From contig CAVZBX010000003.1 of NCBI GenBank assembly GCA_963773655.1, positions 62,001 through 126,000 of the forward strand: DNA of 64,000 bases. Reading direction: 5' to 3'. This document shows positions 10,444 through 19,732 of this stretch, one piece after another; position 1 is the stretch's first letter, and every line of letters begins with the position of its first letter. Below the pieces are notes generated by a model that ran no database searches, was not told the DNA's origin, and was given only the letters and a program-made list of their open reading frames with translations. This DNA is from DASSQJ01 sp963773655. Lineage in GTDB: Bacteria > Actinomycetota > Actinomycetes > Actinomycetales > Dermatophilaceae. The position numbers were made by a program, and so were the translations under genes.

Positions 10444-11409
10444 TCAGCTCCACAGGGTCACGTGGACGGCCGGGCGGAACCGCCCGACCCGGGCACCCCG
10501 GCCCCGGACCATAGCCTGGGTCGCCCGGGGCGTGGTGACGAAGCGCAGCAGCTCGGCCGCCACCGGCGGCTGCTGGGCCGGCGGCAGGGCGAACGCCGAC
10601 CAGCGACCCGACCCTCGGAGGCCGGGGCCGCCGAGCACCACCAGCCGCTGGTCGGCGAGCGGGGCCTTCACGGCGGAGTGGATGCTCAGTCCCACGGCGG
10701 TGCTGCGCTGGAGCTCCTCGACGGCCGCGGCGTCACTCTGGAAGATCCGCTGGTTGGCCTCCGGGACGCCGAGCTGGCGCAGCATCCCGCGGACCACCCC
10801 GTAGCGCTCCGTGGCCGACGGGCCCAGCAGCCAGGTCTGGCCGAGCAGCCGGGCCGGCGACGGGGGGTGCCCGACGAGCGGGCTGCGCGGCCCGGTGACG
10901 GCGACGACGTCGTAGTTGAGGAAGGGCAGGTGCACCAGGCCCGCGGGCAGCTCGCGCGGGGTCGGGCCGATGGCGACGTCGACGGTGCGGCTGAGCAGCA
11001 GGCCGGGGAACTCGGCGACGTGGCGCACGCTCAGCTCGACGTCGAGGTCGGCGGCGCGCGCGGCGAAGAGGTCGATCAGGCCCGGTGCCGCGTGCTCGGC
11101 GAACATCGAGGAGGCCGCCAGCCGCAGCATCCGGCGCCCGGACGCGGCCTGGCTGACCTCCCGGACGGTGCGGTCCTGGAGGCCCAGGATCTCCACCGAC
11201 CGGCTCGCCAGCCGCAACCCGCCGGGGGTGAACGCGAGGCCGGACGCGGTGCGCGTGAACAGCCGGTCGTCGAACTCCTTGCGCAGCTGGCTGACGTGCA
11301 TCGACACCGCCGCCTCGCTGACCCCGAGCTCGTCGGCGGCGGCCCGCAGCGACCCCAGCCGGACCACCGCCGCGTACGCGCGGAGCTGGGTCGGGGTCAC
11401 ACCGACCAT
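10444..11409 (-). CDS. LysR-family regulator, probable CO dehydrogenase regulator
   Basis: 321 residues. The N-terminal winged helix-turn-helix (about residues 5-60) includes LGSLRAAADELGVSEAAVS, and the rest is the two-lobed co-inducer domain. It faces the cox genes tail to tail and is divergent from the BCCT transporter. In Mycobacterium sp. JC1 a LysR-type protein (CutR) activates CO dehydrogenase genes, so the same role is plausible here, though control of the transporter or of itself cannot be excluded. I chose the ATG of MVGVTPTQLRAY because upstream extension gives non-homologous residues. No ribosome binding site is visible. Confidence 0.82.
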   Translation of the reverse strand: MVGVTPTQLRAYAAVVRLGSLRAAADELGVSEAAVSMHVSQLRKEFDDRLFTRTASGLAFTPGGLRLASRSVEILGLQDRTVREVSQAASGRRMLRLAASSMFAEHAAPGLIDLFAARAADLDVELSVRHVAEFPGLLLSRTVDVAIGPTPRELPAGLVHLPFLNYDVVAVTGPRSPLVGHPPSPARLLGQTWLLGPSATERYGVVRGMLRQLGVPEANQRIFQSDAAAVEELQRSTAVGLSIHSAVKAPLADQRLVVLGGPGLRGSGRWSAFALPPAQQPPVAAELLRFVTTPRATQAMVRGRGARVGRFRPAVHVTLWS

Positions 11410-11531
11410 GCTAGGTCGCGGCTTCGACAGGGCACGCACGATCACCTGCGACATTGGCCAGCGCGGGGCGGACATGAGTATGGTCGATGGTCGACCGTGA
11501 TCCCAGACCCCCGTTCCGGAGGAGCAAGACC
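11410..11531. promoter_or_regulatory. Divergent lysR / BCCT promoter region
   Basis: 122 bases shared by the two divergent genes. It holds the 8-bp palindrome GGTCGACC near 11489-11497 and a weak promoter candidate for the transporter (TTGGCC 11454-11459, TATGGT 11479-11484, 19-base spacing). I cannot single out a LysR box with confidence. Confidence 0.35.
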
Positions 11532-13244
11532 GTGTCCGTCGACAACAGCAGACCGCCAGCCGTGGGAGACCACGAGCTGCCCCCCGAGCCGCCGCGCAGC
11601 GAGAGCCGGATCACCGCACCGCGCGTCTTCTGGCCAGCCCTGGCCATCATCGGCGGGTTCGTCATCCTGGCCCTCGCGGCGCCCGAGTGGACCGGTGAGC
11701 TCTTCGGCACCCTGAACGACACCGTCATCGGGGACCTCGGCTGGTACTACATCCTCATCGTCGGCGCGTTCATCGCCTTCTCGGCCTGGGTCGCCCTCTC
11801 GCCGATGGGCCGGATCGTGCTCGGCAGGGACGAGGAGAAGCCCGAGTTCGGTCTCCTCGCCTGGTTCGCGATGCTCTTCGCCGCCGGCATGGGCATCGGG
11901 CTGGTCTTCTGGGGCGTGGCCGAGCCGCTCAGCCACTTCGCCTCCCCGCCCCCGGGCACCGGCGACAGCGCCGCGGAGAGGGCGCGCGCCGCCACCGACG
12001 TCACCTACCTCCACTGGGGTCTGCACGCCTGGGGCATCTACGTCGTCGTCGGCCTGGCGATGGCGTACGCCATCCACCGCAAGGGCCGGCCGGTCTCCAT
12101 CCGGTGGGCGCTGGAGCCGCTGCTCGGCGACCGCGTGCGAGGCTGGCTCGGTGACGCCATCGACGTCATCGCCGTCGTCGGCACCCTCTTCGGTGTCGCC
12201 ACCTCGCTCGGCTTCGGCGTCTCGCAGGTCGCCGCCGGCCTGGAGTTCCTCGGCGCGGTCGGCGAGGCGGGCACGACGCTGCTCGTGCTGCTCGTCGTCG
12301 GGATCACCGCGATCGCGACGATCTCCGTCGTCACCGGCCTCGACAAGGGCATCAAGTTCCTCTCGAACGTCAACATGGGCCTCGCCGGCGCCCTGCTCCT
12401 CACCGTGCTCGTCCTCGGGCCGACGGTGTTCCTCCTCGGTGACTTCGTGTCGTCCGTGGGCAGCTACATCTCCAACTTCTTCCGGCTCTCCTTCCAGACG
12501 CTCTCCTTCCAGGGCGAGGACGGCACGTCGTGGCTCTCCGGCTGGACGACGTTCTACTGGGGCTGGTGGATGAGCTGGGCGCCGTTCGTCGGCGTCTTCA
12601 TCGCCCGCATCTCGCGCGGCCGCACGGTCCGCGAGTTCGTCACCGGCGTGCTCCTGGTGCCGACGATCGTCACCTTCCTCTGGTTCGCCGTGTTCGGTGG
12701 CTCCGGCATCCACCAGGAGATCTTCGGGGGCGGCGGCCTCATCGACGCCGAGGGCGGCGTCGACACCGACAGCGCGCTCTTCCAGCTGCTCGACGGGCTG
12801 CCGGGCGCCACCCTGCTCAGCATCGCCGCCATCGTGCTCGTCGTCGTCTTCTTCGTCACGAGCTCGGACTCCGGCTCCTTCGTCGTCGACATGCTCGCCA
12901 GCGGCGGCGACCCGCACCCGCCGGTGTGGAGCCGGGTCCTCTGGGCGGTGCTCGAGGGCGCGGTCGCGATCGCGCTGCTGCTCGCGGGCGGCGGCGGGCT
13001 GTCGGTCCTGCAGACCGCGGCCATCCTGCTCGCGCTGCCGTTCAGCCTGGTGATGATCGGCATGGTCATCGCGACGGCCAAGGCCCTGCTGCGCGAGCAC
13101 GGCCGGATCGAACGTGCCGAACGCCGGCTGCTCGCCGACGAGGTCGCCGGACACATCGCCCGGCGCGAGAACGGTCATCCCCCGGACGGCGCGACCGCCC
13201 AGCGCGAGGAGGTGCCGCCGGACGCCAGCGTCCAGGCGCACTGA
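11532..13244 (+). CDS. BCCT-family betaine/choline/carnitine transporter
   Basis: 570 residues with about twelve transmembrane segments and the BCCT signature around TFYWGWWMSWAPFVG, followed by FIARISRGRTVREF. A hydrophilic N-terminus (about 45 residues) and a charged C-terminal tail (about 50 residues) resemble the osmosensing tails of sodium-coupled betaine carriers such as BetP. It would import glycine betaine or a related trimethylammonium solute. The GTG at 11532 is preferred to the ATG at 11487 because GGAGGAGC lies 8 bases before it. A hairpin terminator follows. Confidence 0.9.
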   Translation: MSVDNSRPPAVGDHELPPEPPRSESRITAPRVFWPALAIIGGFVILALAAPEWTGELFGTLNDTVIGDLGWYYILIVGAFIAFSAWVALSPMGRIVLGRDEEKPEFGLLAWFAMLFAAGMGIGLVFWGVAEPLSHFASPPPGTGDSAAERARAATDVTYLHWGLHAWGIYVVVGLAMAYAIHRKGRPVSIRWALEPLLGDRVRGWLGDAIDVIAVVGTLFGVATSLGFGVSQVAAGLEFLGAVGEAGTTLLVLLVVGITAIATISVVTGLDKGIKFLSNVNMGLAGALLLTVLVLGPTVFLLGDFVSSVGSYISNFFRLSFQTLSFQGEDGTSWLSGWTTFYWGWWMSWAPFVGVFIARISRGRTVREFVTGVLLVPTIVTFLWFAVFGGSGIHQEIFGGGGLIDAEGGVDTDSALFQLLDGLPGATLLSIAAIVLVVVFFVTSSDSGSFVVDMLASGGDPHPPVWSRVLWAVLEGAVAIALLLAGGGGLSVLQTAAILLALPFSLVMIGMVIATAKALLREHGRIERAERRLLADEVAGHIARRENGHPPDGATAQREEVPPDASVQAH

Positions 13245-13258
13245 CCGCCGCACCTGCT

Positions 13259-13289
13259 CGGCGCCGGTCCTCCACGGGGGCCGGCGCCG
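13259..13289 (+). terminator. Terminator of the BCCT gene
   Basis: Nine perfect outer pairs (CGGCGCCGG / CCGGCGCCG), continued inward by about five weaker pairs, starting 15 bases after the stop. Confidence 0.7.
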
Positions 13290-13390
13290 GGCCGCGTCCG
13301 GCGGGACGGGTAGGGGTCACACGGCGATGGCGGCCCGGGCCACGGCCGCGCCTCGGCGGTGGTGTCGGCGGTGCTGCCTAGGGTGGCGCC

Positions 13391-14797
13391 ATGGCGTCGA
13401 CGTCGGCCCGGAGGGCCCCCCGTGCCCCCTCCTACCGGTGCTCCGAGTGCGGCTGGCAGGCCGCGAAGTGGGTGGGGCGCTGTGGCGAGTGCCAGGCCTG
13501 GGGCACGGTCGCCGAGGCGGGCGGGCCGGCACCGGTGCGCACCGCGCCGGTCGCGGTCGTGGAGCACCCGGCCGTGCCCATCGCGGAGGTCGACGTGCAG
13601 CGGGCCGCGGCCCGCCCCACCGGGGTCCCGGAGTTCGACCGGGTGCTCGGCGGGGGGCTGGTGCCGGGTGCGGTCGTCCTCGTCGCGGGCGAGCCCGGCA
13701 TCGGCAAGTCCACCCTGCTCCTCGACGTCGCGGCGCGGGCCGCGCGGTCCGGCGAACACGGCGAGCGGCGGGTGCTCTACGTCAGCGGTGAGGAGTCGGC
13801 GGCGCAGGTACGCACTCGCGCCGAGCGCATCGAGGCGATGGCCCGCAGCCTCTACCTCGCGAGCGAGACCGACCTCGGCACCGTGCTCGCGCAGGTCGAG
13901 CGGCTCGAGCCCGAGCTCGTCGTCGTCGACTCGGTGCAGACGGTCGCCAGCGCGGAGGTCGACGGCGCCGCCGGCAACGTCGCGCAGGTGCGCGAGGTCG
14001 CGGCCTCGCTCATCCAGGTGGCCAAGGCACGGGGCATCTCGGTGCTCCTCGTCGGCCACGTCACCAAGGACGGCTCGATCGCCGGCCCGCGCGTGCTCGA
14101 GCACCTCGTCGACGTCGTCGTCCAGTTCGAGGGGGACCGGCACTCCCGGCTCCGGCTGGTCCGGGCCGCGAAGAACCGGTACGGGCCCACCGACGAGGTG
14201 GGCTGCTTCGACCTCTCCGACGTCGGCATCGTCGGGCTCGCCGACCCCAGCGGGCTGTTCCTCTCCGGGCGCACCACCGCCGTTGCCGGCACCTGCGTCA
14301 CCGTCACCCTCGAGGGGCGACGCCCGCTCGTCACCGAGGTGCAGGCGCTCGTCACGCCCTCGTCGCTCGCCACGCCCCGCCGGGCCACGAGCGGGCTCGA
14401 CACCGCGCGGGTGGGCATGATCCTCGCCGTGCTCGACAAGCGGGCCGGTGCGCCGGTGGGTGCCGCCGACGCCTACCTCTCCACCGTCGGCGGGGTGCGC
14501 CTCACCGAGCCCGCCGCCGACCTCGCGGTCACCCTCGCCCTCGCCGGCGCCATCACCGACCGGCCGCTCCCGCACGGCACCGTCGCCTTCGGCGAGATCG
14601 GGCTGGCCGGCGAGGTGCGTCCGGTCACCGGTGCCCACCGGCGCCTGGCCGAGGCCGCCCGGCTCGGCTTCACCCGCGCGGTCGTGCCGGCGGGCGTCCT
14701 CGGGTCCGGGCCGGTGCCCGACGGGCTGCACGTGCTGGAGGTCGGCACCGTCGGCGAGGCGGTGGGGCGCGCCCTCCACGAGGTCGCCGCCGGCTGA
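13391..14797 (+). CDS. radA: DNA repair protein RadA/Sms
   Basis: 468 residues, full length. An N-terminal zinc finger has C17, C20, C31 and C34 (CSEC...CGEC). The RecA-like ATPase has Walker A GEPGIGKST (100-108) and the RadA-specific motif KNRYG, and the C-terminal domain is Lon-protease-like. RadA promotes branch migration during recombination. No ribosome binding site is visible. TAGGGT (13379-13384) ends six bases before the ATG, suggesting a leaderless transcript. disA lies downstream; in mycobacteria and Bacillus RadA binds and restrains DisA. Confidence 0.95.
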   Translation: MASTSARRAPRAPSYRCSECGWQAAKWVGRCGECQAWGTVAEAGGPAPVRTAPVAVVEHPAVPIAEVDVQRAAARPTGVPEFDRVLGGGLVPGAVVLVAGEPGIGKSTLLLDVAARAARSGEHGERRVLYVSGEESAAQVRTRAERIEAMARSLYLASETDLGTVLAQVERLEPELVVVDSVQTVASAEVDGAAGNVAQVREVAASLIQVAKARGISVLLVGHVTKDGSIAGPRVLEHLVDVVVQFEGDRHSRLRLVRAAKNRYGPTDEVGCFDLSDVGIVGLADPSGLFLSGRTTAVAGTCVTVTLEGRRPLVTEVQALVTPSSLATPRRATSGLDTARVGMILAVLDKRAGAPVGAADAYLSTVGGVRLTEPAADLAVTLALAGAITDRPLPHGTVAFGEIGLAGEVRPVTGAHRRLAEAARLGFTRAVVPAGVLGSGPVPDGLHVLEVGTVGEAVGRALHEVAAG

Positions 14798-14820
14798 CCG
14801 CCCGGCGTCGAGGCACCACC

Positions 14821-14840
14821 GGCCGCCGGGTGCGGCGGCC
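14821..14840 (+). terminator. Hairpin after radA
   Basis: Seven-bp perfect stem GGCCGCC / GGCGGCC with a 6-base loop, 24 bases past the radA stop. Confidence 0.5.
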
Positions 14841-14994
14841 AGCCCGACCCCCCGGCGGCGCACCGGGCCCGCCGGTACGCGCCCGCGCCTCCCGCCGGCC
14901 ACGGAATCGAGACCGGGCCGTGACCCGCGCCGGATATCATGCGGGCACGAGGTCGCGCCCGGAGCGACCGGGGGAGCACGACGAGGAGGCCTGC

Positions 14995-16077
14995 GTGCCC
15001 GCTCCGCACAGCGACGACGAGCTGCTGCGCGCCACCCTCGCGGCCGTCGCGCCGGGGACGGAGCTGCGCGACGGGCTCGAGCGGATCCTGCGCGGCCGCA
15101 CCGGAGCCCTCATCGTCCTCGGCCACGACAAGGTCATCGAGCAGATCGCCACCGGCGGCTTCCCCCTCGACATCGAGTTCTCCGCCACCCGGCTGCGCGA
15201 GCTGGCGAAGATGGACGGCGCCGTCGTCCTCGACCGCGAGGTGACCCGCATCCTCCACGCCGCCACCCAGCTGCTCCCCGACTCCCGCATCGACACCAGC
15301 GAGTCGGGCACCCGTCACCGCACCGCCGAGCGGGTCGCGATCCAGACCGGCTACCCCGTGGTGTCGGTGAGCCAGTCGATGCGGATCATCCAGCTCTACG
15401 TCGCCGGCCGCCGGGTCGTCCTCGAGGACTCCAGCGCCATCCTCTCCCGCGCCAACCAGGCGCTGCAGACCCTCGAGCGGTACAAGTCCCGCCTCGACGA
15501 GGTCACCGGCACCCTGTCGGCGCTCGAGATCGAGGACCTCGTCACCGTCCGCGACGTGGCCAACGTGCTCCAGCGTCTGGAGATGGTGCGCCGGATCAAG
15601 GACGAGATCGCCGAGTACGTCGTCCAGCTCGGCACCGACGGCCGGCTGCTCTCGCTCCAGCTGGAGGAGCTCACCGGCGGGCTCTCCGACGACCTCGGGC
15701 TCGTCATCCGCGACTACCTGCCCGAGGCCAAGGCCGGCTACACGCACGAGGAGGCGATCGCCAACCTCATCGCGATGGACAACACCGCACTGCTCGACCC
15801 GGCTGCCGGCGCGCGGGCGATGGGCTTCACCGTGGTCGGTGACGCCCTCGACTCCTCCGTCAGCCCGCTCGGCTACCGGCTGCTCTCCAAGGTGCCGCGG
15901 CTGCCCGGGGCCATCGTCGACCGGCTGGTCGCCCACTTCGGCAGCCTCCAGAAGCTGCTCGCCGCCAACATCGACGACCTCATGGACGTCGACGGCGTCG
16001 GCGAGGGCCGCGCCCGCCTGGTCCGCGAGGGGCTCTCGCGGCTCGCCGAGTCCAGCATCCTCGAGCGCTACGTCTGA
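14995..16077 (+). CDS. disA: Diadenylate cyclase DisA
   Basis: 360 residues. The N-terminal DAC domain holds DGA (74-76) and GTRHR (105-109), the motifs that bind ATP and metal to make cyclic di-AMP. A helical linker and a C-terminal helix-hairpin-helix DNA-binding domain follow (DLMDVDGVGEGRARLV near the end). DisA scans DNA for branched structures and lowers c-di-AMP when it meets damage. The GTG start follows GAGGAGG. A possible -10 (TATCAT, 14935-14940) lies upstream. mutY starts one base after its stop. Confidence 0.95.
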   Translation: MPAPHSDDELLRATLAAVAPGTELRDGLERILRGRTGALIVLGHDKVIEQIATGGFPLDIEFSATRLRELAKMDGAVVLDREVTRILHAATQLLPDSRIDTSESGTRHRTAERVAIQTGYPVVSVSQSMRIIQLYVAGRRVVLEDSSAILSRANQALQTLERYKSRLDEVTGTLSALEIEDLVTVRDVANVLQRLEMVRRIKDEIAEYVVQLGTDGRLLSLQLEELTGGLSDDLGLVIRDYLPEAKAGYTHEEAIANLIAMDNTALLDPAAGARAMGFTVVGDALDSSVSPLGYRLLSKVPRLPGAIVDRLVAHFGSLQKLLAANIDDLMDVDGVGEGRARLVREGLSRLAESSILERYV

Positions 16078-16078
16078 C

Positions 16079-16969
16079 GTGCCACCCGCCGCTGCACCTG
16101 CGGAGGTGCTCCACGAGCGCGTCCTCGCCTGGTTCGACGCCCACGGCCGCGACCTGCCGTGGCGCGATCCGGGCACCACCCCGTGGGGCGTGTTCGTCTC
16201 CGAGGTGATGTCGCACCAGACGCCCGTCGCCCGGGTCGAGCCGGTGTGGCGCGACTGGCTGCGGCGCTGGCCGGCACCGGCCGACCTGGCCGCCGAGCCG
16301 CCCGGCGAGGTGGTGCGGGCCTGGGGACGGCTCGGCTACCCGCGGCGGGCGCTGCGGCTGCGGGAGGCGGCGGTGGCGATGGTCGAGCGGCACGGCGGCG
16401 AGGTCCCGGCCGACGAGGAGACGCTGCGGGCCCTGCCCGGTGTCGGCGCCTACACGGCGGCCGCGGTGGCCGCGTTCGCCTACCGGCGGCGGACGACCGT
16501 CGTCGACACCAACGTCCGCCGGGTGCTGGCCCGGGCGGTGCAGGGGCGCGCCCTCGCGGCGCCCGCCCTCACGGCCTCCGAGGCCCGGCTCGCGGCGTCG
16601 CTGGTGCCCGAGGACGCCGAGCGGGCGGCGGCATGGAACGTCGCGGTGATGGAGCTCGGCGCGCTGGTCTGCCGGGCCCGGGGCCCGCGCTGCGCACCGT
16701 GCCCGCTGCTGGACCGGTGTGCGTGGGTCGTGGCGGGCAGCCCACCCGACGCACGGCCGCCGCGCCGGGGGCAGGCGTGGCACGGCACCGACCGGCAGGT
16801 GCGGGGCCGGGTGCTCCAGGCGCTGCGCGACGCCGACGGGCCGCTGCCCCGGGCCCGCCTCGAGGCGCTCGCCGACGACAGCGGCCAGGTCGACCGCTGC
16901 CTGGCCTCGCTCGTCGAGGACGGCCTGCTCGAGGCCGTGCCCGCCGACCGCTTCGCGCTGCCCTCGTGA
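16079..16969 (+). CDS. mutY: A/G-specific adenine DNA glycosylase MutY
   Basis: 296 residues. The catalytic glutamate is E42 in SEVMSHQT, the helix-hairpin-helix is LPGVGAYTAAAV (119-130), the catalytic aspartate D143 lies in VDTNVRRVLAR, and the [4Fe-4S] ligands are C198, C205, C208 and C214 (C-x6-C-x2-C-x5-C). It removes adenine mispaired with 8-oxoguanine. It is shorter than E. coli MutY because the C-terminal NUDIX-like 8-oxoG recognition domain is reduced, as in other actinobacterial forms. The GTG start is one base after the disA stop, indicating a disA-mutY operon. Confidence 0.92.
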   Translation: MPPAAAPAEVLHERVLAWFDAHGRDLPWRDPGTTPWGVFVSEVMSHQTPVARVEPVWRDWLRRWPAPADLAAEPPGEVVRAWGRLGYPRRALRLREAAVAMVERHGGEVPADEETLRALPGVGAYTAAAVAAFAYRRRTTVVDTNVRRVLARAVQGRALAAPALTASEARLAASLVPEDAERAAAWNVAVMELGALVCRARGPRCAPCPLLDRCAWVVAGSPPDARPPRRGQAWHGTDRQVRGRVLQALRDADGPLPRARLEALADDSGQVDRCLASLVEDGLLEAVPADRFALPS

Positions 16970-17080
16970 CCGGGCACCCTCCGGTGCGCGAAATCGCGGA
17001 CGTCAGGGCGGACGTCGGTGCCGCCGCCTAGGATCTAGCCAACGGCATCAGAAGCTGCCGGTACCGCGCGCGGAGGAACG

Positions 17081-19381
17081 ATGGTGAGCATGCGCCGGCG
17101 TGCGGCGGGGGTGGTCCTCGCGGGCCTGCTGGTCGGGGTGGGTGCGCTCCTCGCTGCGCCGTCCGCGGTCGCCGACGAGGGCCTGACCGTCACCGCCTCG
17201 AGCCGGTACGTGCTCGACGCCGAGGACACCAGCGTCCGCGCCACCCTCGAGCTCGAGCTGCGCAACGTCAGCCCGGACCAGCTCGCCGAGGACGGCGTCT
17301 ACCAGTACTACTACGACGCGTTCGCCGTGCCGGTCCCCGCCGGCGCCGAGGACGTCGTGGCCCGCAGCGGGGGCGGTACCCTCCCGGTGACCCTGTCGGC
17401 CACCGAGGACCCCAGCACCTCGATGGCCCGCATCACCTTCCCCGACCTGCTCTACCGGCAGACCCGCGGCATCACCCTCGAGTTCACCGTGCCGGGCGCC
17501 CCGCCGCGCAGCGACGACTGGACCCGGGTGGGCCGGGGCTACGCCACCTTCGTCACCTCGAGCCCCGGCGACCCCGGCCGCAACCGGGTCGAGGTCGTGG
17601 CCCCCGGAGGGATGTCCTTCGTCAGCACCGTCGACGGGTTCGAGCGCACCGGCTCCGGCTCCACCGACAGCTGGACCCTCAGCGAGAACACCGACGCCAC
17701 CGGCATCTGGGCGGTCGTCTCGCTGCGTGACCCCGACCTCGTCGACGAGCGCGTCGTCGACGTCGACGGCACCGCGCTCACCCTCGAGTCCTTCCCCGAC
17801 GACACGCAGTGGACCGACTTCGTCGCCGACGTGGTCACCGACGGCATCCCCACCCTCGAGCGGCTCGTCGGAACGCCGTGGCCCGGCGGCCTCGAGCGCA
17901 TCCGCGAGGACGCCACCCCGTCGCTGCGGGGGTACGACGGCTGGTTCGACCCCGACGGCGACGAGATCGTCGTCGGCGAGAACCTCGACGAGGACCTCAT
18001 CCTCCACGAGCTGTCGCACGCCTGGCTCTCCGGGGAGCGGTTCGACGAGCGCTGGCAGTACGAGGGCCTGGCCCAGGTCGTGGCCGAACGGGCCGTGCGC
18101 GCCGGGGGTGGCCGGCCGTTCCGGCAACCGGGCGTCGGCCGTGGCGACCCCGATGCGGTCCCGCTCAACTCCTGGGGCGGTGGGGCCGGCAGCCGGTCCA
18201 CCGCCGTCGAGGCCTGGGCCTACCCCGCGTCCTACCGGGTCACCGACACCCTGCTCGGCGACCTCGACGACGAGACCTTCGCGGCCGTCGTCGGGGCAGG
18301 CGTCCGGGGCGAGCGGGCGTACGACCCACCTGGTACCAGCGACCACACCGGCGGGCGCACCTCGTGGCAGCGCTGGCTCGACCTCGTCGAGACCCGCGGT
18401 GGCACCAGCGGCGCCGCCAAGGTCTTCACGACGTGGGTGCTCACGCCCGAGCAGGCCGAGGGGCTGAAGGGCCGCGCGGCGGCACGCGAGGCCTTCGTCG
18501 CCCTCGACGAGGCCGACGGCTCCTGGACACCTCCGGAGGGGCTCCGCGACGCGATGACGCTCTGGGACTTCGACCGCGCCGCGCACGTGCGCGAGGCCGT
18601 CTCGGGCCTGGGCGACGACGCCGTGGCCGTGCAGGAGGCCGCCGACGCGGCCGGGCTCGACGTGCCGGGTCCGGTGCGCGACTCCTACGAGGACGCCGCC
18701 CTCGACGAGCAGTACGCCACCCTCGCCACCTCGCTGCCAGCGGCGGCGAGGGCGATCACCGCGGTCGGCGCGGCCACGGCCGCGGCGAACGAGGAGCAGG
18801 GCCCCTTCGGTGACCTCGGTCAGCAGCTGCTCGGCATCGACGACGGCGCCCAGGACGCGATGGCGCAGCTCGTCGCCGGCGCGGTGCCCGAGGCCCAGGC
18901 CGCCGCTGACGAGGTGACGAGCCGGGCGGGTTGGGTGCTGCCGCTCGGCATCGGGCTGCCCGTCCTCGTGCTGCTGGTCCTGGCCGGTGGCGTCATCGCG
19001 GTCGTCCTCGCCGTGCGGCGGCGGCCGTCACAGCACCCGAAGCATGCGGGTGTTGCCCAAGGTGTTGGGCTTGACCCGCTCGAGGTCGAGGAACTCCGCG
19101 ACCCCCTCGTCGTAGGAGCGCAGCAGCTCGGCGTAGACGGCGGGGTCGACCGCCTGCCCCTCGATCGGCTCGAAGCCATGAGCGGTGAAGAACGCCACCT
19201 CGAAGGTCAGGCAGAACAGCCGCGACAGGCCCAGGTCGCGAGCCCGGTCCACGAGCCGGTCCAGGAGGCGGGTGCCGACTCCCCGGCCGAGGAACGCGGG
19301 GTCGACGGCGAGGGTACGCACCTCGCCGAGGTCCTCCCAGAGGACGTGCAACGCCCCACAGCCGACGACCCGGCCCGCTGA
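17081..19381 (+). CDS. Secreted, membrane-anchored metalloprotease-like protein
   Basis: The 766-residue frame begins with a clear signal peptide (MRRRAAGVVLAGLLVGVGALLAAPSAVA). The ectodomain contains a zincin motif HELSH (309-313) and a possible third ligand E328 in WQYEGLA, resembling gluzincin-type peptidases but without a confident family match. A transmembrane helix (about 625-647) and a short basic stretch follow, so the protein would face outward. The frame has no stop after the helix and runs 354 bases antisense through argA, so the last 118 or so residues are probably not genuine; the natural end should be near 19030. The start is fixed by GGAGGAACG. Confidence 0.65.
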   Translation: MVSMRRRAAGVVLAGLLVGVGALLAAPSAVADEGLTVTASSRYVLDAEDTSVRATLELELRNVSPDQLAEDGVYQYYYDAFAVPVPAGAEDVVARSGGGTLPVTLSATEDPSTSMARITFPDLLYRQTRGITLEFTVPGAPPRSDDWTRVGRGYATFVTSSPGDPGRNRVEVVAPGGMSFVSTVDGFERTGSGSTDSWTLSENTDATGIWAVVSLRDPDLVDERVVDVDGTALTLESFPDDTQWTDFVADVVTDGIPTLERLVGTPWPGGLERIREDATPSLRGYDGWFDPDGDEIVVGENLDEDLILHELSHAWLSGERFDERWQYEGLAQVVAERAVRAGGGRPFRQPGVGRGDPDAVPLNSWGGGAGSRSTAVEAWAYPASYRVTDTLLGDLDDETFAAVVGAGVRGERAYDPPGTSDHTGGRTSWQRWLDLVETRGGTSGAAKVFTTWVLTPEQAEGLKGRAAAREAFVALDEADGSWTPPEGLRDAMTLWDFDRAAHVREAVSGLGDDAVAVQEAADAAGLDVPGPVRDSYEDAALDEQYATLATSLPAAARAITAVGAATAAANEEQGPFGDLGQQLLGIDDGAQDAMAQLVAGAVPEAQAAADEVTSRAGWVLPLGIGLPVLVLLVLAGGVIAVVLAVRRRPSQHPKHAGVAQGVGLDPLEVEELRDPLVVGAQQLGVDGGVDRLPLDRLEAMSGEERHLEGQAEQPRQAQVASPVHEPVQEAGADSPAEERGVDGEGTHLAEVLPEDVQRPTADDPAR

Positions 19382-19573
19382 CTCGGCCACGACGAAGTCG
19401 GTGACCGACTCGTAGTAGGCCACCGCCTCCTTCTCGAGCAGCACCCGCTGCTCGGCCAGCGGGGCGACGAGCGCGCGGATGGCGCGTACGTCTTCGGTGC
19501 GCGCCGGCCGGACGACGACCTCGACCGCCGAGGTGCCCGGCATGGGGGCGGTGGCGCGGTGGTGCTCGGACAC
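19028..19573 (-). CDS. argA: N-acetylglutamate synthase (short actinobacterial ArgA, GNAT family)
   Basis: 181 residues in one GNAT domain. It closely follows the pattern of mycobacterial Rv2747: LLEKEAVAYYESVTDFVVAE, VVGCGALHVLWEDLGEVRTL, the acetyl-CoA loop LGRGVGTRLLDR, and the C-terminal DEGVAEFLDLERVKPNTLGN. It acetylates glutamate in the first step of arginine synthesis. TACGCT (19586-19581) ends seven bases before the GTG, and there is no ribosome binding site, so the message is probably leaderless. A shorter start at 19543 is possible. Its 3' end overlaps the end of the convergent metalloprotease-like frame. Confidence 0.88.
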   Translation of the reverse strand: MSEHHRATAPMPGTSAVEVVVRPARTEDVRAIRALVAPLAEQRVLLEKEAVAYYESVTDFVVAESAGRVVGCGALHVLWEDLGEVRTLAVDPAFLGRGVGTRLLDRLVDRARDLGLSRLFCLTFEVAFFTAHGFEPIEGQAVDPAVYAELLRSYDEGVAEFLDLERVKPNTLGNTRMLRVL

Positions 19574-19694
19574 GGTCGGGAGCGTAGCCCGACGGCAGTG
19601 GTCGGTGCGGGGCGTGTCCGGGCCGGGCCCAGCCGGGGGGGCCCGGCCGGGTGGGGCCCGGCCGGGGCGTGCGGTGCCGCGCCCGTGCGCACGA

Positions 19695-19732
19695 GGGCGG
19701 CCCGCCACCGCAGGGGTGATGGCGGGCCGCCC
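19695..19732. terminator. Strong hairpin upstream of argA
   Basis: Perfect 13-bp arms (GGGCGGCCCGCCA / TGGCGGGCCGCCC) with a 12-base loop. It lies between argA and the clpC terminator, where no gene is recognised. It may be a back-up terminator for clpC or the end of a small RNA. Confidence 0.5.
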
